64,000 nt of DNA from Massilia sp. Root335 (GCF_001425685.1 NZ_LMCY01000026.1:215590-279589), one strand, 5' to 3'; positions 26,490 through 35,669 are shown, counted from the first letter of the stretch. The notes: generated by a model not told the origin, from the sequence alone. Made by a program: numbers and translations.

Positions 26490-27268
26490 AACTGGGAAAT
26501 CTTCTGCAGCATCTGGTCGGACGTGGTGATGGCCTTGCTGTTGATCTCGTACGCGCGCTGCGTCTGGATCATGTTGACCATCTCTTCGACGACGTTCACG
26601 TTGGACGTCTCGACATAGCCCTGCATCAGCACGCCGGCGCCGTTCGTGCCCGGCGTGGTGGCCTGCGCGGTGCCGGACGCGCCCGTCTCGGCATACAGGT
26701 TCTCGCCGAGCGATTCCAGGCCGGCCGGGTTGACGAAGTTCGACACCTGGATCGAGCCGATCTGCGTGGGCGCGACGGTGCCCGGCGTCGTGACGGAGAC
26801 GGTGCCGTCGCGGCCGACGGTCATCGACAGCGCATTGCTGGGCACGGTGATGGGCGGCTGCAGCACATAGCCGCTGGAGGTGACGAGCTGGCCGTTGGAA
26901 TCGGTCTGGAACGAACCGTCACGCGTGTAGGCCGTCGTACCGTCCGGCATCAGGACCTGGAAGAAGCCCGAGCCGTTGATCATCACGTCCTTCGAGTTGC
27001 CGGTCTGCTGGGGATTGCCCTGCGTGTGGATGCGCTCGGTGGCGACGGTGCGCACACCGGTACCGATCTGCAGGCCCGACGGCAGCTGGGTCTGCTGCGA
27101 GGATTGCGCGCCGGGCTGGCGCACGTTTTGATACAACAAGTCCTCGAACACCGCACGCGACTTCTTGAAGCCGTTCGTGCTGACGTTGGCGAGGTTGTTG
27201 GTGATGACGTCGAGGTTGGTCTGCTGGGCTTCGAGGCCGGTCTTGGCGATGTACAGCGAGCGGATCAT
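26486..27268 (-). CDS. flgG: Flagellar distal rod protein FlgG
   Basis: Distal rod subunit. The 260-residue protein is exactly the usual length: [40 protein letters not shown], the [20 protein letters not shown] motif and the C-terminal [37 protein letters not shown]. It overlaps the flgH start by four bases. Located 61 bases after flgF, with a small GGCGACGG/CCGTCGCC hairpin in the gap. Confidence 0.98.
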   Translation of the reverse strand: MIRSLYIAKTGLEAQQTNLDVITNNLANVSTNGFKKSRAVFEDLLYQNVRQPGAQSSQQTQLPSGLQIGTGVRTVATERIHTQGNPQQTGNSKDVMINGSGFFQVLMPDGTTAYTRDGSFQTDSNGQLVTSSGYVLQPPITVPSNALSMTVGRDGTVSVTTPGTVAPTQIGSIQVSNFVNPAGLESLGENLYAETGASGTAQATTPGTNGAGVLMQGYVETSNVNVVEEMVNMIQTQRAYEINSKAITTSDQMLQKISQL

Positions 27269-27329
27269 GGTGTTCTCCTATGGCGACGGCAAACCCGTCG
27301 CCCACCATGAAATTATGTCCCAGGAGAAA

Positions 27330-28070
27330 TCAAGTCAAAGCGAGGATCTGCGTCGCTTTCGCCGCGTTATTCTCCGCGTTCTTCAACAGGCTCATTTGGG
27401 TCTCGAGAGAACGTGCCAAAGAGATCATGTTCACCATCGAGTCGACGGCCGAGACGTTGCTGCCTTCCAGCGTGCCGCTCGTCACCGTCAAGGCCGGGTC
27501 GGCCTGGGCACTGGAACCGTCCTGCATCCGGAAGAAGCCGTCGTCGCCGCGCACGAGCTGTTTCTGGTCCGGATTGACGAGCTTGAGACGGCCGACGACG
27601 GTGGACGTGGCGGGCACGGTGTCCGTCGTCAGCGACGAGATGGAGCCGTCCTTGCCGACGGACACGGTCGTGTTCGGCGGAATCGCGATCGGACCGCCCT
27701 CGCCCATCACCGTCTGGCCGTTGGCCGTCTGCAGGATGCCGTTCGGGCTGATCTGCAGCGAGCCGTTGCGCGTATAGGCTTCGGTGCCGTCCTGCATCTG
27801 CACGGCGATCCAGCCCGGGCCCTTGATGGCCACGTCGAGATCGCGCCCCGTCACCTGCATCGGACCGGCCGTGAAGTCCGCGCCGATGGTGTTGTCGACA
27901 ACGAACGCGCGCGTCGGCAAGCCTTCGCTCACGACGGGCACGGCGCGGAACGTATCCAGCTGCGCGCGGAAACCCGTCGTGCTCAGGTTGGCCAGGTTGT
28001 TCGACGTGGTGGCCTGCTGCTCCAGGATGTGCTTGGCGCCGGTGGCGGCCGTGTAGATCAGGCGGTCCAT
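27330..28070 (-). CDS. flgF: Flagellar proximal rod protein FlgF
   Basis: Proximal rod subunit. The 246-residue protein starts MDRLIYTAATGAKHILEQQA and has TSNNLANLSTTGFRAQLDTF, the IKGPGWIAVQMQDGTEAYTR motif and the C-terminal GSNVSAVDSMVNMISLARSL with FETQM-like SLETQMSLLKNAE. Normal length for the family. A 178-bp gap holding family-A repeats separates it from flgE upstream. Confidence 0.97.
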   Translation of the reverse strand: MDRLIYTAATGAKHILEQQATTSNNLANLSTTGFRAQLDTFRAVPVVSEGLPTRAFVVDNTIGADFTAGPMQVTGRDLDVAIKGPGWIAVQMQDGTEAYTRNGSLQISPNGILQTANGQTVMGEGGPIAIPPNTTVSVGKDGSISSLTTDTVPATSTVVGRLKLVNPDQKQLVRGDDGFFRMQDGSSAQADPALTVTSGTLEGSNVSAVDSMVNMISLARSLETQMSLLKNAENNAAKATQILALT

Positions 28071-28101
28071 TTACTTTTTCCCGACAACGAATATCAAGAT
28101 T

Positions 28102-28243
28102 CCGTCGTTCCCGCGTACGCGGGAACCCAATTTCTGCACGCGTGCACGCGAACTTGGGCCCCTGCCTGCGCAGGGGCGACGTGCATGCTTTTGCTCTCCA
28201 ACATGCGCCGTCGTTCCCGCGAAGGCGGGAACCCGAGTTTTGC
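28102..28243. repeat. Family-A repeats, three copies, flgE-flgF gap
   Basis: Forward copy about 28102-28136 (CGTCGTTCCCGC...GCGGGAACCCAA), inverted copy about 28151-28180 (AACTTGGGCCCC...GGGGCGACG), forward copy about 28207-28243. The first two form the same head-to-tail inverted doublet seen inside flhG. The block splits the flg operon between flgE and flgF and could cause processing or partial termination of the transcript. Confidence 0.9.
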
Positions 28244-28248
28244 GTGCA

Positions 28249-29775
28249 TCAGCGCAGGTTCACCAGCGTCTGCAGCACCGAGTCCTGCGTCTTGATGGTC
28301 TGGGCGTTGGCCTGGTAGACGCGCTGGGCCGTGATCATGTTGACCAGCTCGGCCGTCAGGTCGACGTTCGAACTTTCCGTCGCGGACGCCTGCAGCACGC
28401 CGAAGCTGCCCGTGCCCGCCGTGCCCAGCAGCGGCGTGCCCGAGGCCGACGTTTCGACCCAGGAGTTGTTGCCGATCGGTTCCAGGCCGCCCGAGTTCGT
28501 GAAGTTGGCGAGCACGATCTGGCCCAGCGGCTTGGTCTGGCCGTTGCTGTACTGGCCCAGCAGCGTGCCGTCGGCCGCGGCCGAGAAGCGCTGCAGGTGG
28601 CCGGCCGTGTAGCCGTCCTGGGTGGTCAGTTTTTCGCTCGTGTCGGCGCCGTACTGCGTGCTGCCGTTGAAGCCGACCTTGATCGACAGCGTTTCCTTGG
28701 CGCCCGTCGCCGGGTAGACGGGGAACGACACGTTCAGCGGCAAGGTCTGCGGCGACATCAGCGCGGCCGACAACGCGCCGTTCGAGTCGAACTTGAGCGT
28801 GCCGACCGGGATCGACGGCACCGACACGGCGGCGGCGACGTCCTTGTCGACCTCGTCCGGGGTATAGCCGACCGTGTTGCCCGCATCGGTGGCGGCCGTC
28901 TGGATGGCGGTGACGGTGGCCGCGGTGGCGCCGGCCGTGCCGGCGGCGGTGCCGACGGCGGCGGAGACCGCGGCGGCGTAGTCGGACAGCGCCTTGGCGA
29001 CGGCGGCCGGGTCCTGCGGCGACGCCTTCGTGGCGGCGGTCCAGTCGTCGCGCGCGGTCATCGCCGTCGGATCGCTGGCGCCGGCCTTGGCCACGTTGAC
29101 GTTGGTGATCTCGGTGCCGTCGGCGCCGGCGTACACGTCCCACGTGCCCGAGCCGGTCTTCACGTAGTACATCGACATCGTGTGCTCGTTGCCCAGGGTG
29201 TCGTAGACGCTGACCGGGACCTGCTTGTTGTACGTGGTCGCGTCGTTGGCGTTGAACGGGAAGTTGGTCGGGATGGTCTCGCGCGAGTCGAGGTTGATCG
29301 ACGTGTCGACCTTGGTCGTGGCGACCGGCTTCATGTCGGCCGTGCTGATCTTCAGCGGGGTCGGCGTGCTGGCCAGGATCTGGCCGTTCGCGGCGACGCC
29401 GTAGCCCGTCACGTTGGCGCCCTGCGGCGTCACGACGTAGCCGTTCTTGTCGAGCGAAAACTGGCCGTTGCGGGTGTACTGGACGGCGCCGCCGATCTCG
29501 GTACGGAAGAAGCCGCCGCCGTTGATGGCGATGTCGAGCGGGTTGGCGGTCGTCTCGATATTACCCTGGGTGAACTGCTGGGCGATGCCCGCCACGCTCA
29601 CGCCGATACCCGCCTGGGTGGCGCCGGCGCCGTTCAGCGAGCGCGCATACACGTCGGCGAATTCCGTGGTCGAACCCTTGAAGCCCACGGTGCTCGAGTT
29701 GGCGATGTTGTTGCCGATGACGTCCAGCGATTTCGCCGCGCTGTTCAAGCCGCTCAGGCCTTGTTGGAAGGACAT
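28249..29775 (-). CDS. flgE: Flagellar hook protein FlgE
   Basis: Hook subunit. The 508-residue protein has the N-terminal D0 helix (SFQQGLSGLNSAAKSLDVIG; NNIANSSTVGFKGSTTEFAD), the INGGGFFRTEIGGAVQYTRN motif, the hook domain (TSINLDSRETIPTNFPFNAN; VSVYDTLGNEHTMSMYYVKT), and the C-terminal ESSNVDLTAELVNMITAQRV, YQANAQTIKTQDSVLQTLVN. It is about 100 residues longer than E. coli FlgE; an Ala-rich insert lies around residues 225-310. RBS AGGAG. It follows flgD by 42 bases. Confidence 0.97.
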   Translation of the reverse strand: MSFQQGLSGLNSAAKSLDVIGNNIANSSTVGFKGSTTEFADVYARSLNGAGATQAGIGVSVAGIAQQFTQGNIETTANPLDIAINGGGFFRTEIGGAVQYTRNGQFSLDKNGYVVTPQGANVTGYGVAANGQILASTPTPLKISTADMKPVATTKVDTSINLDSRETIPTNFPFNANDATTYNKQVPVSVYDTLGNEHTMSMYYVKTGSGTWDVYAGADGTEITNVNVAKAGASDPTAMTARDDWTAATKASPQDPAAVAKALSDYAAAVSAAVGTAAGTAGATAATVTAIQTAATDAGNTVGYTPDEVDKDVAAAVSVPSIPVGTLKFDSNGALSAALMSPQTLPLNVSFPVYPATGAKETLSIKVGFNGSTQYGADTSEKLTTQDGYTAGHLQRFSAAADGTLLGQYSNGQTKPLGQIVLANFTNSGGLEPIGNNSWVETSASGTPLLGTAGTGSFGVLQASATESSNVDLTAELVNMITAQRVYQANAQTIKTQDSVLQTLVNLR

Positions 29776-29817
29776 GTTGTGCTCCTGTTATTCGTTCGAT
29801 CGTTGTGTAAGCGGCGC

Positions 29818-30525
29818 TTACAGGACTTGCCTGATGTCGGCCAGCGTGAGCGCGCCCTTGCCGGACAGGTTCACCTTGACGCCATCGGTACTGTTGGTGG
29901 TGACGCTGGCGACGCTGTCGAGCGACAGGCCGCCGGCGTCGGTCAGGGCGGCGCCGCCGCGCATCGCCACGACCTTGAACGTGTAATTGCCGTCGGCCAG
30001 CGTGATCGGCTTGCCGCTGCTGTCCAGCTTGGTCGCATCGGGCACGCCGTCCCACGCGAGCGGCGTGACGCCGGCCTTCTGCGCGCCCAGGTCCATCGTC
30101 TCGACCTCGTTGCCCTTCGCGTCGCTGATGACGACCTTGACGTCGTCGGCGTCGCTGGCCAGGTTCACGCCGAGAACGCCCTTGCTGCCCGCCAGGGTGA
30201 CGTTGTTGCCGTCGACGAGCACGCCGCGGCCGATGAGGTTCGTCGCCTGCATGGATTCCGTGCTCTTGTAGCTGGACTGCAGCGATTCCAGGGTCGTGTT
30301 CAGCTTGTTCACGCCGGTCACGGTCTGCAGCTGCGCGAGCTGGCTCGTCATCTGGGCGTTGTCCATCGGGTTCAGCGGGTCCTGGTTCTGCAGCTGGGTC
30401 ACCAGCAGGGTCATGAACTTGTCGGTGTCGGCGGAAACGCCGTCCGTGCTGGTCGGCTTTTTCGCGTTCATCGTCGACATCAGGTCGGTGATGGGCGTGC
30501 TGGTGGTGTCGGTTACGGTCGCCAT
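29818..30525 (-). CDS. flgD: Flagellar hook cap (hook assembly) protein FlgD
   Basis: Cap on which the hook is assembled. The 235-residue protein contains the conserved FlgD N-domain (DTDKFMTLLVTQLQNQDPLN, PMDNAQMTSQLAQLQTVTGV), then a FLIG-like/Tudor region with LIGRGVLVDGNNVTLAGSKG, VKVVISDAKGNEVETMDLGA and WDGVPDATKLDSSGKPITLA (WDG..D..G motif). Usual length. Between flgC (38 bases upstream) and flgE. Confidence 0.97.
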   Translation of the reverse strand: MATVTDTTSTPITDLMSTMNAKKPTSTDGVSADTDKFMTLLVTQLQNQDPLNPMDNAQMTSQLAQLQTVTGVNKLNTTLESLQSSYKSTESMQATNLIGRGVLVDGNNVTLAGSKGVLGVNLASDADDVKVVISDAKGNEVETMDLGAQKAGVTPLAWDGVPDATKLDSSGKPITLADGNYTFKVVAMRGGAALTDAGGLSLDSVASVTTNSTDGVKVNLSGKGALTLADIRQVL

Positions 30526-30563
30526 GGGAGCGTGTCAGTGTGAGTAGAGGGTGATAGTCCGGA

Positions 30564-30962
30564 TTACTGGCCGAGGGTCAGTGTCTTGAGCAGCATGGTC
30601 TTGGCCGCGTTCATGGTCTCGACATTCGTCTGGTAGGAGCGCGAGGCCGACAGCATGTTGACCATTTCGTCGACTACGTTCACGTTGGGCATCGAGACAT
30701 AGCCCTTGTCGTCGGCGAGGGGATTCTTGGGGTCGTACACCTGCTTCAGCGGGGATGCGTCCTCGACCACTTCGCGCACCTTGACGCCCGTGCCCTGGTC
30801 CATCGGGACGGCTTCGAACACGACCTGCTTGGCGCGGTAGGCCTCGCCCGTGGCGCTCGTCGCGCTGTCGGCGTTGGCGAGGTTGCTGGCCGTCGTGTTC
30901 AGGCGCTGGGCCTGGGCGCTCATGGCCGAGCCGGCCACGTTGAAGACATTAAATAAGGACAT
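30564..30962 (-). CDS. flgC: Flagellar proximal rod protein FlgC
   Basis: Proximal rod subunit of 132 residues, the usual length. N-terminal [31 protein letters not shown], the [20 protein letters not shown] segment and the family end [40 protein letters not shown]. It starts two bases after the flgB stop. Confidence 0.97.
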   Translation of the reverse strand: MSLFNVFNVAGSAMSAQAQRLNTTASNLANADSATSATGEAYRAKQVVFEAVPMDQGTGVKVREVVEDASPLKQVYDPKNPLADDKGYVSMPNVNVVDEMVNMLSASRSYQTNVETMNAAKTMLLKTLTLGQ

Positions 30963-30964
30963 GA

Positions 30965-31393
30965 TTACTGGCCTCCCTGGATGGCCGCGAGCATGTTGCG
31001 GATCTGCTGGTTGAGCATCGTGATGCCGGCTTCGTAGCGCAGCGCGTTGTCGGCGAACTGGGTGCGTTCCGTGTCCATGTCGACCGTGTTGCCGTCGACG
31101 GCACCCTGCGTCACGGTGCGGTACAGCACGGGCGTGGCGCCGTCCCCCAGCGTCTTGCCGTCGGCCGCTGCCCTGGCGTTCGGATAATGCGCGCCGGACG
31201 TCGTCGCCAGCGGCGCGTTGTTCGTCGCACGCGCCAGCGCGCCCTGCAGGGCGCTGGAAAAATCGATGTCGCGCGCCTTGAAATTCGGCGTGTCCGCGTT
31301 GGCGATGTTCGACGCGAGCAATTCCTGGCGCTGCGAGCGCAGGCTGAGCGCGGTTTCATTGAAACGCAGGTAATCGTCGAGTTTGCCGATCAT
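30965..31393 (-). CDS. flgB: Flagellar proximal rod protein FlgB
   Basis: First rod subunit, 142 residues. The core [40 protein letters not shown] and the tail [20 protein letters not shown] are typical. The ATG at 31393 is preceded by GGAG at 6 bases and gives a normal N-terminus ([16 protein letters not shown]). The frame extends 50 codons upstream into the flgA promoter region, but that part resembles no rod protein. First gene of flgBCDEFGHIJ, divergent from flgA. Confidence 0.96.
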   Translation of the reverse strand: MIGKLDDYLRFNETALSLRSQRQELLASNIANADTPNFKARDIDFSSALQGALARATNNAPLATTSGAHYPNARAAADGKTLGDGATPVLYRTVTQGAVDGNTVDMDTERTQFADNALRYEAGITMLNQQIRNMLAAIQGGQ

Positions 31394-31563
31394 GGTGGCT
31401 CCGTTTTTTCCAGGTATCTGGTGGTGGACAGCATGGATCATACGGACCGGTGGACTCTTCCAATCGGGCAATAAAGAGACCCAAAACCCGGCTATTCGGC
31501 GGTTCGACGGCGGCGCGCCGGACCTAAGATGGCAGCGTCGCAAAAACCCGTACCGCTCAATCC

Positions 31564-32262
31564 ATGAAACGCACGCTCCTTACCGCCCTGCTCGTCGGCG
31601 CCGCCTCACTGGCCTCCGCGCAGACGACGCCCGCCGGCCGCCAGAACATCAATGCCCTGCGCACCGTCGTCGAGCAATTCCTGCACACCCAGACGGCGGG
31701 CCTGCCCGGCACCGTGACGGTGAAGGTGGGCGCGATCGACGCCCGTACCGCCCTCGCCGCCTGCCCGGCGCCGGAAGCCTTCCTGCAGCCGGGCGCACGC
31801 GCCTGGGGCAAGACGACGGTGGGCGTGCGCTGCACGGCGCCGTCGAACTGGACGCTCTTCGTGCAGGCGCAGGTGAACGTGCAGGCGGACTATGTCGCCG
31901 CGGCGCTGCCGCTGGCGCAGGGCCAGCCGATCGAGCAAAGCCAGCTGGTGTTGGTGAAAGGCGACATCGCCTCCATGCCGAACGGCATCATCACGGACAT
32001 GGCGCAGGCGCTCGGCCGCACGCCGACGGTGTCGCTGGCGGCCGGCACGCCGCTGCGCCTGGACACGCTGCGCAGCAGGCCCGTCGTGCAGCAGGGACAG
32101 GCCGTACGCCTGGTCTCTAACGGCAATGGATTTTCAGTATCGGCCGAAGGCAAGGCCATCGGCAACGCCGGCGACGGCCAGATCGTGCAGGTGCGCACGC
32201 CGGGCGGCGCGGTCGTCAGCGGCACGGCGCGGGCCGGCGGCATGGTCGAGGTGGCGTTTTAA
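31564..32262 (+). CDS. flgA: Flagella basal body P-ring chaperone FlgA
   Basis: Periplasmic chaperone for P-ring assembly. The 232-residue protein has a signal peptide (LLTALLVGAASLASAQ), then the N-terminal domain with LRTVVEQFLHTQTAGLPGTV and the SAF domain (about 105-230): AALPLAQGQPIEQSQLVLVK, AAGTPLRLDTLRSRPVVQQG and VVSGTARAGGMVEVAF at the end. Divergent from flgB across 170 bases that must hold both early promoters; no clear box could be assigned there. Confidence 0.96.
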   Translation: MKRTLLTALLVGAASLASAQTTPAGRQNINALRTVVEQFLHTQTAGLPGTVTVKVGAIDARTALAACPAPEAFLQPGARAWGKTTVGVRCTAPSNWTLFVQAQVNVQADYVAAALPLAQGQPIEQSQLVLVKGDIASMPNGIITDMAQALGRTPTVSLAAGTPLRLDTLRSRPVVQQGQAVRLVSNGNGFSVSAEGKAIGNAGDGQIVQVRTPGGAVVSGTARAGGMVEVAF

Positions 32263-32347
32263 GGCAGCACGGGAGACACTGACATCACGGATCGTCGAGG
32301 GGACTTTGAAAAGTGTGGCATGCGCCCGCACTTTGTTTGATGTCCCC

Positions 32348-32374
32348 TAAAGTTTTCGGCAACAGCGCCGTTAC
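32348..32374 (+). promoter_or_regulatory. Sigma-28 promoter of flgMN
   Basis: Perfect TAAAGTTT (32348-32355), 11 nt, GCCGTTAC (32367-32374, 6 of 8). It lies 47 bases before the flgM start. FliA-driven flgM gives the negative feedback loop known from enterobacteria. Confidence 0.88.
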
Positions 32375-32421
32375 TTAGGCAGATCCCGGGCTTTCGGCTC
32401 CGACCTGAGAAGGATGATGCT

Positions 32422-32724
32422 GTGAAAATCAACGATACACTCAAGAACAACGCGGGCGTGCAGGCCAACAACACGGCCACGACCGCGAAGAGCAGCGACG
32501 CGGCCGCCGCGAAGACGGTCTCGCCCGCAGCGACCGACACCGTACGCCTGTCCTCGCAAGGCCAGGCGCTCGCGGCCGGCGGCACCAATCAAGTGTTCGA
32601 CAGCAAGAAGGTTGAACGCATCAAGGCGGCCATCGCGGATGGCCATTTTCAAGTGAATTCGGAGAAAGTGGCGGACGGCCTGTTGGATACAGTGCGCGAT
32701 CTGCTGCATTCCCGCAAACAGTAG
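32422..32724 (+). CDS. flgM: Anti-sigma-28 factor FlgM
   Basis: Binds FliA until the hook is finished, then is exported. The 100-residue protein has an unfolded, Ala/Thr/Asn-rich N-terminal half and a C-terminal sigma-binding half: TDTVRLSSQGQALA, FDSKKVERIKAAIADGHFQV, NSEKVADGLLDTVRDLL. It starts with GTG, 11 bases after GAGAAGG. Its sigma partner is encoded at 39034 in this window. Directly upstream of flgN (7 bases). Confidence 0.95.
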   Translation: MKINDTLKNNAGVQANNTATTAKSSDAAAAKTVSPAATDTVRLSSQGQALAAGGTNQVFDSKKVERIKAAIADGHFQVNSEKVADGLLDTVRDLLHSRKQ

Positions 32725-32731
32725 ATAACCC

Positions 32732-33202
32732 ATGGCCATTGCATCCCCTGGCGCAACCCTGCGCGACGAACAGCAAGTGATCGGTTCCATCGTGGAACTG
32801 ATGAAGACGGAGCAACAGCTCCTGATCAGTGCGGATGCGGATGGCCTCTCGACCATCACCCCCAACAAGCTGCAACTGGCGCAGCGCGCCGCGACCCTGT
32901 CGCGCGTACGCCACAAGGCCCTCGCCGCCGCCGGCTTTCCAGCGGGCGAAGCCGGGATGGAGCCCTGGCTGGCCGTGGGCGGCAACGACGAGCAGCGCGC
33001 CGAGTGGAACCGCCTGCTGGACCTGACCCGCGCAGCGAAGGAACTCAACCGCGTCAACGGCATGCTCGTCAACCGCCAGCTGGGCCAGGCCCAGGCGGCG
33101 CTGAACGAATTGCGCGGCCCCGCCGGCAATGCGGCCGGCGTCTACGGGCCGGGCGGCCAGACCATGTCGACGGGGCCGTCGCGGCGGTTTGCGGTCGGCT
33201 GA
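32732..33202 (+). CDS. flgN: Flagellar export chaperone FlgN
   Basis: Chaperone for FlgK and FlgL. The 156-residue helical protein has the FlgN pattern EQQVIGSIVELMKTEQQLLI, SADADGLSTITPNKLQLAQR and EWNRLLDLTRAAKELNRVNG, MLVNRQLGQAQAALNELRG, and a Gly/Pro tail. The sequence family is weakly conserved, but position behind flgM and the helix pattern agree. Converges with the EAL gene, only 7 bases apart, with no terminator visible. Confidence 0.9.
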   Translation: MAIASPGATLRDEQQVIGSIVELMKTEQQLLISADADGLSTITPNKLQLAQRAATLSRVRHKALAAAGFPAGEAGMEPWLAVGGNDEQRAEWNRLLDLTRAAKELNRVNGMLVNRQLGQAQAALNELRGPAGNAAGVYGPGGQTMSTGPSRRFAVG

Positions 33203-33209
33203 TTCCGCC

Positions 33210-35669
33210 CTACGTCGATACGGGCAGGTCCAACGTCCGTTCGGTCAACATCTGCTCGATCTGCTCCGGCCACACGGGCGGGCTGAAATAATAGCCCTGG
33301 ATTTCGTCGCACCCGTTCTCGCGTAAAAAGGCCACCTGCTCGGCCGTCTCGACACCTTCCGCCACCGCCTCCAGGTTCAGCGTATGCGCCAGCGCGATGA
33401 TGGCGCGCGCGATTGCGGCGTCGTTCGGGTCGGCCGTCACGTCGCTCACGAACGAACGGTCGATCTTGAGCACGTCGATCGGAAAGCGCTTGAGATAGCT
33501 GAGCGACGAATAGCCGGTGCCGAAGTCGTCGATCGACAGCGCCACGCCGAGCGCCTTCAGCGAGCGCAGCACGCTCGTCGCTTCGCCGGTGTCGCGCATC
33601 ACCGTGCTTTCCGTGATCTCGATCTCCAGGCAGGCCGGCGGCAGGTTGCTGCGTTCCAGCGCGGCCCGGACCCGCTGGGCCAGGCCGGCCTGCTGGAACT
33701 GGCGCGCCGACAGGTTGACGGACACCTGCAGCGGCGGCAACCCTTGCGCGCGCCACGCGGCCGCGCGCGCGCAGGCCTCGTCCAGCACCCACATGTCGAG
33801 GTCGTCGATCAGGCCCGTCTCCTCGGCCAGCGGAATGAAGCGCGCCGGCGCCACGAGGCCGAGCACCGGATGGCGCCAGCGCACGAGGGCCTCCACGCCG
33901 AGCACGGCGCCGCTGGCCAGGTCGACGCGCGGCTGGTATTGCAGCGCGAACTGGTTGCGCTCGATGGCATGGCGCAGCAGCGCTTCCAGGTCGACCCGCT
34001 CGCGGATCGCCTGCGCCATCGCGTCCGTGTGGAAGCAGTGGCGCGCCGGACCGTCGGCGCGCGCGGCGGCCATCGCCACCTGCGCCATCTGCAGCAGTTC
34101 GTGCGCGCCGCAGCCCCCATCCGGCAGCAGTGCGATGCCGACGCTGGCGGCCAGGAACACGTGCTGCCCGCCGATCGGGAACGGTTCGCGCATGGCGTCC
34201 AGCAGCCGTCCGGCCAGCGCCGCGGCGGCCTCCGGGCCCGATTGCTTCTGCACGACGATGAATTCGTTGCCGCCCTGGCGCGCCAGCATGTCGCCGCCCG
34301 CCAGCAGGCCCGACAGGCGGACGACGCATTCGCGCAGCACGTCGTCGCCGCCGCCGTAGCCGTAGCCGCTGTTGATCTTGCGGAATTCGTGCAGGTCGAA
34401 CACGAGCACGGCCAGGATACGGCCGTCCTGGCGCGCGCCGGCGATCGCCTCGTCCAGCGTCTCGAGGATCCGGTTGCGGTTCGGCAGGCCCGTCAGGGCG
34501 TCGTGGGTGAGCTGTTCGACGAGGGCACGTTCGAGCCGGCGCCGCTCCGACACGTCGCGCACGATGGCCACCTGCTGGCCGCTCGGCATGCCGGCGCGGC
34601 GCACCTCGGCCGGGAAGGCGGCGCCGGCGCGGCTGCGGCAATCCACCTCGGCGTCGCCGGCGGCGGCCGGCACCAGGATGTCCAGCGGCAGGCCGGCGGC
34701 CGCCTCGCGCGCCACCCCGAACAGGTTTTCCGCGCGCGCATTCATCATCGTGATGCGCCCTTCCGCGCCGACCAGCAGGATGGCGTCCGGCGCGCATTCC
34801 ATCAGGCTGCGGAAGCTGGCCTCGCTCTCGGCCAGCGAACGTTCCGAACGCTGCAGGCGCAGGTAGGGCGCCTGCACGGCGGCCACCCAGATCGCGCGGT
34901 GCAGGCACAGGTAGGCGATCACCTTGTACACGTGGCCGGCCATGTTCATGACGTCGTCCGGACGCGCGTACAGCGTGAAGCTGACGCCGCCCAGCGCCAT
35001 CACGGCCGCCGTCGCGGCCAGGTAGCGGTCGGTGCGCAGGCGGGTGAGCAGCGCGCGCCGCAGCAGGAACAGCGCGGCGACGGCATTCAGGGCGATCAGC
35101 ACGACTTCGACATCGATCTTGAACGGCGTCAGGCCCTGCCCCGGCACGAAGGTCGGCGGCAGCGCCAGCGGATTGTCCACGGCCACCCAGAATCCGAGCG
35201 CGGCAATGCCCAGCGCCGCCGCCAGCGCCCAGCCGCGCACGCGGCGCCCGACGACCCGCTCGCGCGGGGCAAACGCGGCGATGAGCAGCGCGCACGCACT
35301 GACGGTGCGCGCCAGCAGCCAGAATTCGATGCCGCGTCCGACGCTGCCCGGCCCCGCGACGCCGGGCATGCCCTGCACCGACATCAGGTGGCCGAAGTCG
35401 AGCAGGCCGACCACCAGCGCGGTCGGCGACAGCAGCGCCACGCGGATCGGCATCTCGCGCCCGATGCCGTGCCAGCCCGTGGAAAACACGAGCATCGCCA
35501 CGACCACCGAAAACACTTCCATTGCCGTGTGCGCCGTCAGGTACCAGCGCGGATCCCACGGCAGCAGCGCGCCATGGCCCAGCGCGAGCCAGGCCATGAA
35601 CACGGCCAGCAGCGCCGTGAGGACGGACAGCCGCACGGCGGACGGCATCCTGCGCGCGCGCCGCCTCAT
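33210..35669 (-). CDS. Membrane MASE3-PAS-GGDEF-EAL protein (cyclic di-GMP phosphodiesterase)
   Basis: An 819-residue protein. N-terminal MASE3-like sensor with about seven membrane helices (1-265; HTAMEVFSVVVAMLVFSTGW, LLDFGHLMSVQGMPG), a PAS domain (about 285-400; FRSLMECAPDAILLVGAEGR), a GGDEF domain with degenerate GGNEF (RQGGNEFIVV), and an EAL domain (about 575-815) with EALVRW, SVNLSARQF, EIEITES, DDFGTGYSSLSYLKRF, LKIDRSF, EGVET and QGYYFS. All expected EAL catalytic residues are present, so it should cleave c-di-GMP. The ATG at 35669 is the first plausible start; further upstream the frame is Arg/His-rich. It would oppose the YcgR-type brake. Confidence 0.93.
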   Translation of the reverse strand: MRRRARRMPSAVRLSVLTALLAVFMAWLALGHGALLPWDPRWYLTAHTAMEVFSVVVAMLVFSTGWHGIGREMPIRVALLSPTALVVGLLDFGHLMSVQGMPGVAGPGSVGRGIEFWLLARTVSACALLIAAFAPRERVVGRRVRGWALAAALGIAALGFWVAVDNPLALPPTFVPGQGLTPFKIDVEVVLIALNAVAALFLLRRALLTRLRTDRYLAATAAVMALGGVSFTLYARPDDVMNMAGHVYKVIAYLCLHRAIWVAAVQAPYLRLQRSERSLAESEASFRSLMECAPDAILLVGAEGRITMMNARAENLFGVAREAAAGLPLDILVPAAAGDAEVDCRSRAGAAFPAEVRRAGMPSGQQVAIVRDVSERRRLERALVEQLTHDALTGLPNRNRILETLDEAIAGARQDGRILAVLVFDLHEFRKINSGYGYGGGDDVLRECVVRLSGLLAGGDMLARQGGNEFIVVQKQSGPEAAAALAGRLLDAMREPFPIGGQHVFLAASVGIALLPDGGCGAHELLQMAQVAMAAARADGPARHCFHTDAMAQAIRERVDLEALLRHAIERNQFALQYQPRVDLASGAVLGVEALVRWRHPVLGLVAPARFIPLAEETGLIDDLDMWVLDEACARAAAWRAQGLPPLQVSVNLSARQFQQAGLAQRVRAALERSNLPPACLEIEITESTVMRDTGEATSVLRSLKALGVALSIDDFGTGYSSLSYLKRFPIDVLKIDRSFVSDVTADPNDAAIARAIIALAHTLNLEAVAEGVETAEQVAFLRENGCDEIQGYYFSPPVWPEQIEQMLTERTLDLPVST

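Noticed and set aside
7976-28243. Family-A repeats as a CRISPR array
   Set aside because: Copies are scattered, palindromic and inverted relative to each other, with no regular spacers and no cas genes.
31394-31563. Possible FlhDC boxes in the flgB-flgA gap, and a TAAAGAGA sigma-28-like -35 there
   Set aside because: The AAATAGCG-like halves match only about 6 of 8 and lack a correctly spaced partner; the sigma-28 -10 position matches poorly. Early flagellar genes are not expected to use FliA.
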